A stretch of 31,453 nt of DNA, taken from IMG/VR virus record IMGVR_UViG_3300017605_000429, positions 1 to 31,453 of that record. One strand, given 5' to 3'. The first letter of the stretch is position 1. Each line of letters starts with the position of its first letter. Shown piece after piece: positions 16,045 through 23,125 of this stretch. The translations under genes and the position numbers were made by a program. The notes beneath the pieces are model-generated. The model was not told the DNA's origin and did no database searches. It worked only from the letters and a program-made list of their open reading frames with translations. This stretch comes from a virus.

Positions 16045-17359
16045 ATCAGGAATGGTCGAGCGTTATGCTGACGACCTCCGCGCGGATGGCGCTAAGGCGT
16101 TCTTCTTTCAGGGCGGAACAACTTCGCCGCTGACAGTGTTTCGCGACTCGGGTGAGTCTAGTGCTCATCCTATCCCCGTAGTCGCGGACTCGAACGGCCG
16201 TTGGCCTGATGTATTCGTACCTTATGTCACTGCTTACGACTTTCAGGTAAAGTCTAAGGATGGTGTTCAGCTAACATTTACTCTTGCTGTACCTAATCCC
16301 AATCCTGTCGATGTGACTGTGATCATCCCCCCTGAACAACGTGTTCAGACCGGTATGATCCACGCAGAACTAATTAACACGACTAAAACTGGCTATGTCA
16401 GGTTGAATGGAAGAACTATTGGCAATGCGGCCTCGCCCGCGTCGGAGCGAGCTAACGGACTTAACAATCTTGACAGTGACACTTTTCCACTATTTCAGTA
16501 TTTGTATAACAACCTTCCTGACTCCATAGCCACCGTCTCCGGAGGCCGTACCGTTTCTGGAGCTATATCTGACTTTAATAATAACAAAACTATCGTTTTG
16601 CCAGACTCGCGCGGCGGAACGCTTGTCGGCCTCGACGATATGGGTAATACTACCCTGGCCAATGCCTTTGCGGGACTGGCGTTTACTATTGGTAGTTCAA
16701 TAATTCCGGGCTCTACCGTAGGAATTAACTCTAATATCCTTACCGTCGCCCAGATGCCACCACACCTGCATCAGGGCACGACCGGACGGCATCTGGGGCA
16801 CCAACATAGTACCGCTGTGGCAGGGGCCTCTGGTCAAGGGGGTGTTGCTGGTGGCGCTATAAGTACGGGTGTTGAACTGCGAACCGACAACGGACAGTTT
16901 GCAAGCCACAGCCATGGCTGGGCCAATGGTATTCCAGGCGATGCTGGAGGATTTCAGACCCTTTCCGTTGCTCAGACTTATGGTTCTGATGTCACTAACC
17001 ATCACCACGGCCAAGAAGGTCAGACGCTCGGTTCTGGTGGTGGTGGTTCTGGTTGGGTTGGTGGCTCACTGTCAGCTGGAGCAAAGAATACTACAGACGT
17101 TGGTGTAGATCACGTCCATAACATCAATATAGGTGGTCGGACTGATGGACAGAATATACAACACTTCCATACAGCCACCTGGGGCGGTGGAACCTATACC
17201 AGTACCTTCGTATCAAACGCCGACGCCTCCGGTGCTCACGACCACACCTTCAGCACGGATACTCGAGGCGGCAACCATTCGGGCTTCCCAGACTCGGTTA
17301 CTCAGCCCTTTACCAATATGCCGCTGAGCCGTCTTGTGACGTGGTTTATCAAACTGTAG
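16025..17359 (+). CDS. Tail fibre / tip protein with collar domain and seven HxH motifs
   Basis: The chosen start is the GTG at 16025, because GGAGG (16015-16019) lies five bases before it; a TTG at 16013 and an ATG at 16052 are in frame. The product is about 444 residues. Residues 1-90 are a beta-rich attachment region (VVADSNGRWPDVFVPYVTAY). Residues 115-245 form a phage-collar-type domain with IVLPDSRGGTLVGLDDMGN and LTVAQMPPHLHQG. A long Gly/Ser/His region follows, with HLH, HQH, HSH, HHH, HVH, HFH and HDH spread over about 180 residues, then PFTNMPLSRLVTWFIKL. In T4 gp37 and gp12, HxH motifs bind iron or zinc inside the fibre tip, so a metal-stabilised trimeric receptor-binding tip is a strong inference. 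It overlaps the previous gene by 20 nt. Confidence 0.75.
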   Translation: MGSLWNRSGMVERYADDLRADGAKAFFFQGGTTSPLTVFRDSGESSAHPIPVVADSNGRWPDVFVPYVTAYDFQVKSKDGVQLTFTLAVPNPNPVDVTVIIPPEQRVQTGMIHAELINTTKTGYVRLNGRTIGNAASPASERANGLNNLDSDTFPLFQYLYNNLPDSIATVSGGRTVSGAISDFNNNKTIVLPDSRGGTLVGLDDMGNTTLANAFAGLAFTIGSSIIPGSTVGINSNILTVAQMPPHLHQGTTGRHLGHQHSTAVAGASGQGGVAGGAISTGVELRTDNGQFASHSHGWANGIPGDAGGFQTLSVAQTYGSDVTNHHHGQEGQTLGSGGGGSGWVGGSLSAGAKNTTDVGVDHVHNINIGGRTDGQNIQHFHTATWGGGTYTSTFVSNADASGAHDHTFSTDTRGGNHSGFPDSVTQPFTNMPLSRLVTWFIKL

Positions 17360-17368
17360 AGGTCGAAG

Positions 17369-17701
17369 ATGCTCGATGGATCAATCCCTCCCGCCTCGAT
17401 CTACAGTACCTGGATAGAGACTGTAGAGGTATGGAGTATCGATGACGACACACTCTACGATTTCTCGGGAGTGGTCGATGTTACCCTGAAGCTCCAAGAT
17501 CAACTCAGTCGGTTTGATGAGTTGATCCTCACTATGCGCGGCGGGAATATCACCCTGCCCTCGCCCGGGATAGTTCAGTGGCGTGTTGAGGCCGGGGCTA
17601 TGTTCGCGCTACGGCCCAAGCTTTATAAACTGATTTTACTGTTTCAAACCGACACGGATATCACCTCGGTGATCCTCGGAACAGTCTCGGTAGTCGAATG
17701 A
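17369..17701 (+). CDS. Small beta-rich tail-associated protein (110 aa)
   Basis: The ATG follows GAGGTCGAAG. The 110-residue product has alternating strands without Cys or signal peptide: ETVEVWSIDDDTLYDFSGVV, then SRFDELILTMRGGNITLPSP and WRVEAGAMFALRPKLYKLIL, ending TDITSVILGTVSVVE. The pattern resembles small beta-sandwich tail or baseplate accessory proteins. It lies between the fibre and endolysin genes, so a fibre-associated structural protein or fibre chaperone is possible. I do not recognise a family. It ends with ATGA overlap to the endolysin. Confidence 0.55.
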   Translation: MLDGSIPPASIYSTWIETVEVWSIDDDTLYDFSGVVDVTLKLQDQLSRFDELILTMRGGNITLPSPGIVQWRVEAGAMFALRPKLYKLILLFQTDTDITSVILGTVSVVE

Positions 17702-18480
17702 GTGAGATCACCCCGCGCGCGATAACTACCTCTACTACCATCCCGACCTATGGCGCGTACTGGAAAGAGGCCGCGCACTGGTGGGATATCATGGAGCGGA
17801 ACAAGCTCACAATGGCCCAGACTGCGGCCAAGAAAATCCTCGCGAACAAGGCAAGATATCAGAATGTCGAAGCGAAGACGAAGGTCCCCTGGTGGTGGAT
17901 CGGACCTACTCATTTTCGTGAAGCGGATTGTGACTTCACTACCCAGCTCGCGCAAGGGGACCCACTCGGGAAAAAAAGCACCCACGTCCCCAAAGGACAA
18001 GGGCCGTACTTCGGGGCGGACGCCTGGGACAGGGCGGCGATCGTAGCACTTGAATACGACAAGTTGACGGGGAAACCAGATGACTACTGGAGACTCGAAC
18101 GACTGTTCTTCCACTGGACTTCCTACAACGGATGGGGATACACCCTCCACGGAGTACCTTCGGCTTATGTCTGGGCTGGAACTAATATCTACACCCAGGG
18201 GTTTTATGTTGCGGACGGAAACTGGAGTTCTACTGCCCATGACTCCCGGGTGGGATGTGTTCCAGTTCTCAAATGCTTGGTTGACCTCGACTCGACCATC
18301 TCGATCCGCCGCGAGTCAGAAGACGACTCCAACCCCGTCTGGATCGGAAAACAGCCCGATACAGGGCCTGACACAACTCCAGATCCTCCACCGATTGAAA
18401 CAGATGGAAAGACGGAGATCAAGATAGTTATCGAGGACGGAAAGGTTACAGTTTATATCAACGGTACGGCTGTCACATGA
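17698..18480 (+). CDS. Endolysin (COG5526-like phage lysozyme family)
   Basis: The product has 260 residues. Residues 20-205 match a phage/prophage lysozyme family by its ordered motifs: WWWIGPTHFREADCDFTTQL (candidate catalytic Glu75), QGDPLGKKSTHVPKGQGPY, AALEYDKLTG-like helix, FFHWTSYNGWGY, PSAYVWAGTNIYTQGFYVAD, and VGCVPVLKCLVDLD. The likely reaction is cleavage of the peptidoglycan glycan strand in the periplasm. There is no signal peptide, so release should need a holin. A C-terminal extension of about 50 residues (GKTEIKIVIEDGKVTVYING) adds a small beta motif that is not part of the usual family core; it could bind cell wall. It is coupled to genes on both sides by four-base overlaps. 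Confidence 0.8.
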   Translation: MSEITPRAITTSTTIPTYGAYWKEAAHWWDIMERNKLTMAQTAAKKILANKARYQNVEAKTKVPWWWIGPTHFREADCDFTTQLAQGDPLGKKSTHVPKGQGPYFGADAWDRAAIVALEYDKLTGKPDDYWRLERLFFHWTSYNGWGYTLHGVPSAYVWAGTNIYTQGFYVADGNWSSTAHDSRVGCVPVLKCLVDLDSTISIRRESEDDSNPVWIGKQPDTGPDTTPDPPPIETDGKTEIKIVIEDGKVTVYINGTAVT

Positions 18481-18821
18481 AGTACATTGGGCCCCTAATA
18501 GCCTTTATCATAGCAGTTGGAATAGCCATCTTCTTGATGCTCGTTGTCAGTGATCAGAGCCCAGGCGAGGGCGTTCCGCCCCTCAAATCGACCAAGTACG
18601 ATAAGAAACTCGACCGACTCGACCGGCGCGGGGTAGAGGCTGCGTATACCGCCCGCGTCGGGCTGTTGTTCCAAAACTGGATGACCGACACTAACCAGGC
18701 AAGCCAAGATCGAGCCCTTCGAGGGCATCGCAATGCTCGTGAGATCTACATCAAGGTTATGGGCGGCATTGACGAGCGCGATCCCGACGGGGCTACTCTC
18801 GAGGATCAGCCCTCCCGGTGA
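18477..18821 (+). CDS. Single-TM protein after endolysin, inner-membrane spanin (Rz-like) candidate
   Basis: The 114-residue product has one N-terminal membrane segment (residues 4-24, IGPLIAFIIAVGIAIFLMLV) followed by about 85 charged, mostly helical residues (KYDKKLDRLDRRGVEAAYTA). That topology, N-in with a helical periplasmic domain, and its place right after the endolysin fit an i-spanin, which joins with an outer-membrane lipoprotein to fuse the two membranes. I did not find an obvious embedded Rz1-like lipobox ORF, so a holin or other membrane lysis factor remains possible. Its last 29 nt overlap the end of the convergent minus-strand gene. Confidence 0.55.
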   Translation: MKYIGPLIAFIIAVGIAIFLMLVVSDQSPGEGVPPLKSTKYDKKLDRLDRRGVEAAYTARVGLLFQNWMTDTNQASQDRALRGHRNAREIYIKVMGGIDERDPDGATLEDQPSR

Positions 18822-20040
18822 GTCGGGCCTCCCGCGACGCGGGCTTATAGCCTACAGCACCCTCATCCGACTGTAGCTCGAACATCCTCCCACGGACCAT
18901 CATCTCGATGACCTTCATTATGGCGTGGGCGGGCACTCGCTCGCGCAGAAAATGCACTATGCGGTGCTCTGAGATGGGCTTCTTCTCTTTCCCGTAGAGG
19001 GTCCACACGTAGTTCCAAGTCTCCTCCATCGCACTCGAGTCCCCGCCCGATATCATTGATTTGAAGATGTCTGGCATGTATGTTTCAGCTTCCATCAACC
19101 AATTAAGGGCCTGGGCATAGTCATCGACCTCAATGACCTTGTTGCCCCGCCGCGCGATGCTGGAGATCATGCACAGTTTCAGGAGGTGGGCGGTTCGTCT
19201 GGAATTGTAGTACTGGAGCTTGGAGTGTTCAGGTTCGGGTTTGCAACCATTTCTGATCCAGGCCTTGATTGCAGCTGCGGCGGGAGTGGTGAAGGACATC
19301 TGTCCGTACTCGAGTGCGATAGTTTTAAGATCATGGAGAAGATCAGCGTGCAGGCGACCTGCTGCGGGGCCAAGCCCCTCATCGAGGAAAGGATCTCGAC
19401 TGACTCGGTCACCTGAATATATGAGTAGGGTGCGGGATATAAACCCCTGATCCCAAGCTCCCGTAGGCATGACCTCGTTAAGATATGCAGGAGTACACGC
19501 TCCCAGAAGGTTAATTTGTGGAGCCTTGATTTTAATGCGGAGGTCCTTTCCTCGTCGCTTCTGGTCCACTGTGAAGCCATCGTAGATATCCGTTAGGTTG
19601 TTCATCAGCGATGTCTCCCAGCCAGGGATAAGCACCCCGAGTTCCCTGGAGACCACTGTGAGTGAGTTAAACTCGTCGAAGGGTGGGTTACCGCCCAGGA
19701 TAATGACCCTGCGAACTGACTCGTGCAGGGCATCGATCATGCTGGCCGTGGTCATGTCCGAGGGGCCGACGTGGACTTCAGGGACATCCCGCATCATGGC
19801 CTCGGCGGGATGCATAGCCACGCCCTTTCCTATCCCAGGCGGACCTACCAACAAGACATAAAGGTTAGGATAGAGCGCGGACCCCATGGTCCTCACCCAA
19901 ACTCGTCGTTCCATTGCAGCGGCAACAAAGAAGATCGCAACCCACTTGCGAAACAATGCCGGGGACGGCAGAATTTCAGTGTACTCTTCGTAGGACTCGA
20001 TCCAGTTGCCTAGCCTTCGGATGCCTGCGGGGGGTGCCAC
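18793..20040 (-). CDS. DUF3987-like ATPase, probable replicative helicase/primase-associated protein
   Basis: The GTG at 20040 overlaps the polymerase end by 31 nt; the next Met is at residue 43, too late for the fold. The 415-residue product has FFVAAAMERRVWVRTMGSAL, then YPNLYVLLVGPPGIGKGVAM with a Walker A (GPPGIGKG, about residues 65-72). A Walker B-like region follows near VIILGGNPPFDEFNSLTVVS, and a sensor-type strand is INLLGACTPAYLNEV. These features are shared with DUF3987 proteins, which often accompany phage and plasmid primases. It is the last gene of the leftward operon. No primase catalytic motif is visible here, so this may be the ATP-driven helicase or loader of the replisome, with primase elsewhere. 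Confidence 0.7.
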   Translation of the reverse strand: MAPPAGIRRLGNWIESYEEYTEILPSPALFRKWVAIFFVAAAMERRVWVRTMGSALYPNLYVLLVGPPGIGKGVAMHPAEAMMRDVPEVHVGPSDMTTASMIDALHESVRRVIILGGNPPFDEFNSLTVVSRELGVLIPGWETSLMNNLTDIYDGFTVDQKRRGKDLRIKIKAPQINLLGACTPAYLNEVMPTGAWDQGFISRTLLIYSGDRVSRDPFLDEGLGPAAGRLHADLLHDLKTIALEYGQMSFTTPAAAAIKAWIRNGCKPEPEHSKLQYYNSRRTAHLLKLCMISSIARRGNKVIEVDDYAQALNWLMEAETYMPDIFKSMISGGDSSAMEETWNYVWTLYGKEKKPISEHRIVHFLRERVPAHAIMKVIEMMVRGRMFELQSDEGAVGYKPASREARLTGRADPRE

Positions 20041-21497
20041 TTGGAAAGCCCATTCGGGTTATCAGCAGTTTTCTTACCCCAATTCCATCCGACTTGCACT
20101 TCCACAGGCACTACGAACTCGCGGCCGCCCTCGAGTTCCAGGGGAACCCGCATTGCAGAAAGTACCCTTGGGATAACCTCATTTTCGTCGCCCTCCTTGT
20201 ACTGTATAAGTATTGAGTCGTGCCCCTGCAACATTATTTGTACTATGTTCAGCCGCCACAGCGCCAGCATAGCATGGTTCATCTCGTCCGCGGTCATCGA
20301 CTGGCCCAGGTGGGCCACCGCCTGTTTCAGTGTATCACGCTCGTCGCGCTTGCCGAAGAACCAGCGCTTCCGCCCAAAGGGCGTTACCAAGTAACCCTTC
20401 TCCATTATCTCCGTTTTGACCCAGTCGTGGAGCTTGTGGATCGCTGGGAACGTAGAGAAGTAGAGTGCTTGGAAATCTTTAATGATGGACTGCTCGATCT
20501 TGGTGTGTTTCGACATCTCGAAAGGAGAGCCGAGATAGTTTGTACCATGGCCGAGCACTTTGCACATGTGCCGTAGTCCGTGATGGCGATAGTAAGGCTG
20601 CTCTGCGATAAGTCTATTCGCTTTGATATCTGCAGTCCAGGGCAGGTCGGGTCTAGACATAATTGCAACTGTAGTGTGCAGGTCTCCGGACTCACATGCG
20701 TCAAGGTATTTGGGATCTCGGAAGACATTGTAACACAGTGCCCCTATGTTGCGCGAGTCGGCCTGTTCGAGATCGATGTTGGCGAACTTCATTCCCGCGT
20801 CGGCGACGAAGATACGGCGGAGGCGTTCCTCAATGTTTTGGAGATTTCCACCACTTCCAAAGTCATTGAGGCTAGAAGAAAATCTACCTGTTGTAGTTCC
20901 TGCGATGTTATAAGAAGTACGGAGTCGCCCGTCGGAGTCAATCTTCGTCTCAAGGACTCCAATCTTTTTACCAAAATCTCGTAGTGTGAGGATATGGTTA
21001 ATAATTGGCTGAGAGATAAAATGTATCTGTAGTCGTTCAAGGGCGTCCCGGTTAACTGTGCGTACCATCTCTCCCCGTTCGTTTCGCTTTCGTACTTCAG
21101 GAAGTTTGAGTACATCATAGAGGAGAGCAGCAACATAGGAGTTAGAACGCCAAGCCTTAGTTTTTCCGCTGTCTCGGAAATCGGTGTATCCGACTCCATC
21201 GTGAACGATCCGATACAGGTTCCGCTGTAGGCGGTCAGTGTCACTTCGATACTGTTCGATAGCTCGCTTTCGTTCTGTTTCATCGACAAGGACTCCACGG
21301 AGGTTCATCTCGAGCACGGGCGCCTGCAATGCCAAGGACAGGGCATAGGTGCTGGCGGTAAGGTTATCGAGCTGCGGAAGGATGGCCTCGAGGACCTCCA
21401 ACGTCACGCAACAGTCGAGCCCATTATAGACCCACAAGCGCTCGGTCTCGGATTTGGGCTCGCCCGGGCGTAGCAGATCAGTGCGAATGGCCTTCAT
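20010..21497 (-). CDS. DNA polymerase family A, polymerase domain plus last exonuclease motif
   Basis: The 495-residue protein carries the family A motifs: motif A DLEQADSRNIGAL (242-254), motif B RHMCKVLGHGTNYLG (309-323) and motif C LQGHDSIL (423-430). The catalytic Asp residues are D242 and D427, and K313 is the motif B lysine. The position of E. coli Phe762 is His317, and HDE is HDS; variants like these occur in phage polymerases. The first 40 residues contain WVYNGLDCCVTLEVLEAI, which is the third (Y-x-x-x-D) motif of the 3'-5' exonuclease. The two earlier exonuclease motifs are in the upstream UDG-exonuclease gene, with a KTSC gene between. So a normally continuous polymerase is broken inside its proofreading domain. 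ATGA coupling links it to the KTSC gene. Confidence 0.92.
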   Translation of the reverse strand: MKAIRTDLLRPGEPKSETERLWVYNGLDCCVTLEVLEAILPQLDNLTASTYALSLALQAPVLEMNLRGVLVDETERKRAIEQYRSDTDRLQRNLYRIVHDGVGYTDFRDSGKTKAWRSNSYVAALLYDVLKLPEVRKRNERGEMVRTVNRDALERLQIHFISQPIINHILTLRDFGKKIGVLETKIDSDGRLRTSYNIAGTTTGRFSSSLNDFGSGGNLQNIEERLRRIFVADAGMKFANIDLEQADSRNIGALCYNVFRDPKYLDACESGDLHTTVAIMSRPDLPWTADIKANRLIAEQPYYRHHGLRHMCKVLGHGTNYLGSPFEMSKHTKIEQSIIKDFQALYFSTFPAIHKLHDWVKTEIMEKGYLVTPFGRKRWFFGKRDERDTLKQAVAHLGQSMTADEMNHAMLALWRLNIVQIMLQGHDSILIQYKEGDENEVIPRVLSAMRVPLELEGGREFVVPVEVQVGWNWGKKTADNPNGLSKWHPPQASEG

Positions 21498-21814
21498 CGG
21501 TCCTTGAAGTGGGCGTTAAAGAACGCTCCCTTGGAGGGCGACAGCGCGAACGCGGCGAACTCGTCAAGTGTCCCATAAAAGTCGTAGCTCAACGAGCCAC
21601 CACGTTTGAACAGCACCGTGATCGTGTCGGGTGACTTGTAACCGATCGAGGAAATGGCCGAGCTGCTCACAGGGATCGTGATCGAGTCACTGTCCTTTGG
21701 GAAGGGCACACCCAGATGCTCGGCCAGGGTGGCCATAAGCGAGGCCTCGCTGTCCTCGACCGCGGCAGTTACCGCGCCTGCCGCGATGCGGGCCAATATA
21801 CTGGGAATGGCCAT
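21494..21814 (-). CDS. KTSC-domain protein inserted between the two polymerase parts
   Basis: The 106-residue product has an N-terminal helical part (residues 1-40, LARIAAGAVTAAVEDSEASL). A C-terminal KTSC-like domain follows: VSSSAISSIGYKSPDTITVL, then FKRGGSLSYDFYGTLDEFAA, and SPSKGAFFNAHFKDR. The pattern S-x-x-I-x-x-I-G-Y ... Y-x-F-x-G-x-x-x-x-x-x-F ... S-K-G-x-F/Y-F-N fits that family, named after lysyl-tRNA synthetase C-terminal occurrences; its molecular role is not established. AAGGAGG lies six bases before ATG, so it has its own ribosome site. It lies exactly where the polymerase exonuclease domain is interrupted. It could bridge the two halves or be a later insertion. Confidence 0.8.
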   Translation of the reverse strand: MAIPSILARIAAGAVTAAVEDSEASLMATLAEHLGVPFPKDSDSITIPVSSSAISSIGYKSPDTITVLFKRGGSLSYDFYGTLDEFAAFALSPSKGAFFNAHFKDR

Positions 21815-21815
21815 A

Positions 21816-22841
21816 TCAATCCTCCTTCTTGATCGTTCCCTTATGTTTCAATCGGATACCGAGCTTCCATGCACTTTCGGATGTATAGATTGACCCGAGG
21901 TAGTCGAGTCCCTTAGGGGACTCTGGCATGAGTGCATGGTGAAGAAGCATAGTATCGTGACGAGCATTAGTAACCGGAACCCCATAAGTCCTCCAAAGAC
22001 GGTGCATGTCAAAGAGGCCATTCTGGAACACCTTCTCGCAGGGCGAAGCCAGAGCCTTCTTGACCCATTTCCACGCCGCGACCTCGGCCTGGGCGGAGCC
22101 CCAATAACGTCCACTGGAGTTGCGGTGGTCCTCAAACGGCAGAACCAATGCAACGTCTATCGTAGGGGCGAACCCGATGCAGGTTATGACGTTTCCTCTG
22201 GTTTCGATATCGACGGAGAGCCTTTTGGCGGCCAGAATGTGCTCGGTGTAGAACTTTTCAAGGTCCCCGAGGAGTGGCTCTGTGTAGATTGTCCGCTGGG
22301 GTCTCCTAATCTCGGGATACTCGGACTCGCGTCGGGCTTTTTGTAGATCGAGGATGGTGACGTGCCTTGCTTCGTACCCTCCTTGGAGGATGTAGGAGGG
22401 GTGGAAGGTTGGGATGCACTTTTTTCCTGCCAGTACGGGGGAACCTGCGACTGCCCCACGAAGTTTCGATATTCTACCGTCACGTAGTATTGCCCAGGCG
22501 GCAGTTCCCCCGAGACAGACAATGACATTCGGATCAGCTCGAGTAAGTTCTGCGTAAAGGCGGTCGAGTTCTGGGAGAAATTCATCGCGGATGTACTTGC
22601 CAGATGATAGCGGCGGGAGCGCATGACGGACCTCCTTTCGGGTGGCACATAGGTTTTCGATCTTGTTCGTCGGCCGAGGCCGCAGATTGAAGACATTCGT
22701 GAGAAAACACTCCCTTCGCGCTATCCCGGCCTCGCCCAACATCGAGTTGAGCTGCCATCCCGCCGGGCCTACGAAGGGAGCACGTTCCCGCTCCTCGTGC
22801 TCTCCCCACGCCTCCCCAACTAATGCGATTTTATAGGACAC
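21816..22841 (-). CDS. Uracil-DNA glycosylase fused to N-terminal part of a 3'-5' exonuclease
   Basis: Residues 1-175 are a family-4-like uracil-DNA glycosylase: motif GEAWGEHEERERAPFVGPAG (9-28) and the later TFHPSYIL (145-152). Residues 205-325 begin a DnaQ/Pol I exonuclease: LSVDIETRG with D211/E213 (Exo I), FQNGLFDMHRLW with D278 (Exo II), and HDTMLLHHALMPESPKGLDY. The protein then ends at residue 341 (YTSESAWKLGI..., IKKED) before the Exo III motif. That motif starts the polymerase gene two genes downstream. In known phages these domains are fused in one long UDG-Pol A protein, which helps the replisome deal with uracil. Here the halves probably reassemble, or proofreading is lost. It overlaps the HNH gene by 11 nt. 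Confidence 0.85.
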   Translation of the reverse strand: MSYKIALVGEAWGEHEERERAPFVGPAGWQLNSMLGEAGIARRECFLTNVFNLRPRPTNKIENLCATRKEVRHALPPLSSGKYIRDEFLPELDRLYAELTRADPNVIVCLGGTAAWAILRDGRISKLRGAVAGSPVLAGKKCIPTFHPSYILQGGYEARHVTILDLQKARRESEYPEIRRPQRTIYTEPLLGDLEKFYTEHILAAKRLSVDIETRGNVITCIGFAPTIDVALVLPFEDHRNSSGRYWGSAQAEVAAWKWVKKALASPCEKVFQNGLFDMHRLWRTYGVPVTNARHDTMLLHHALMPESPKGLDYLGSIYTSESAWKLGIRLKHKGTIKKED

Positions 22842-23124
22842 GGGGCAATAATCTCCCGAGAGAGTCGCGTTGCCTCTCCTTCATGTGCTCGACATTATGA
22901 CAACTTTGACACAGTACCAACAGATTATCTGGACTATTGTTAGCTCTGTTTCTATCAACATGATGCCGAGGGAACTTTATCTTTCCTCTTCGACCACAAT
23001 TCTCGCAGAGATAGAGGTCTCGGCCAACCGACCTGAGCGCTCTCTTGGATGCTCTGTTAATCGTGCCTCGAGACATACCATCCTTGTAATTACTGTTCTT
23101 CGCACCCCACTGATTTCGTAGCAT
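22831..23124 (-). CDS. HNH homing-type endonuclease
   Basis: The 97-residue product has the zinc-binding HNH core: LCENCGRRG (Cys pair), KIKFPRHHVDRNRANN, and PDNLLVLCQSCHNVEHM, giving C-x2-C ... HH ... N ... C-x2-C-H. An N-terminal basic segment (MLRNQWGAKNSNYKDGMSRG) resembles the ends of phage free-standing HNH genes. It cuts DNA and could promote its own spread or, in some phages, help packaging; here it is far from terminase and stands directly upstream of the UDG-exonuclease gene that is part of the split polymerase. It has GGGAGG before ATG and overlaps the following start by 11 nt. Small HNH genes like this frequently move between phages. Confidence 0.85.
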   Translation of the reverse strand: MLRNQWGAKNSNYKDGMSRGTINRASKRALRSVGRDLYLCENCGRRGKIKFPRHHVDRNRANNSPDNLLVLCQSCHNVEHMKERQRDSLGRLLPRVL

Positions 23125-23125
23125 T

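Noticed and set aside
18805-18848. Bidirectional terminator at the convergent junction
   Set aside because: Short GC-rich inverted repeats (e.g. CCCGC/GCGGG) exist, but there is no T-run on either strand and all lie inside coding sequence.
21494-21814. KTSC gene as an intein or intron in the polymerase
   Set aside because: It has its own start codon and SD, and its frame stops; no splice-junction motifs (Cys/Ser start, HN end) or intron structure is seen, so separate chains are more likely.
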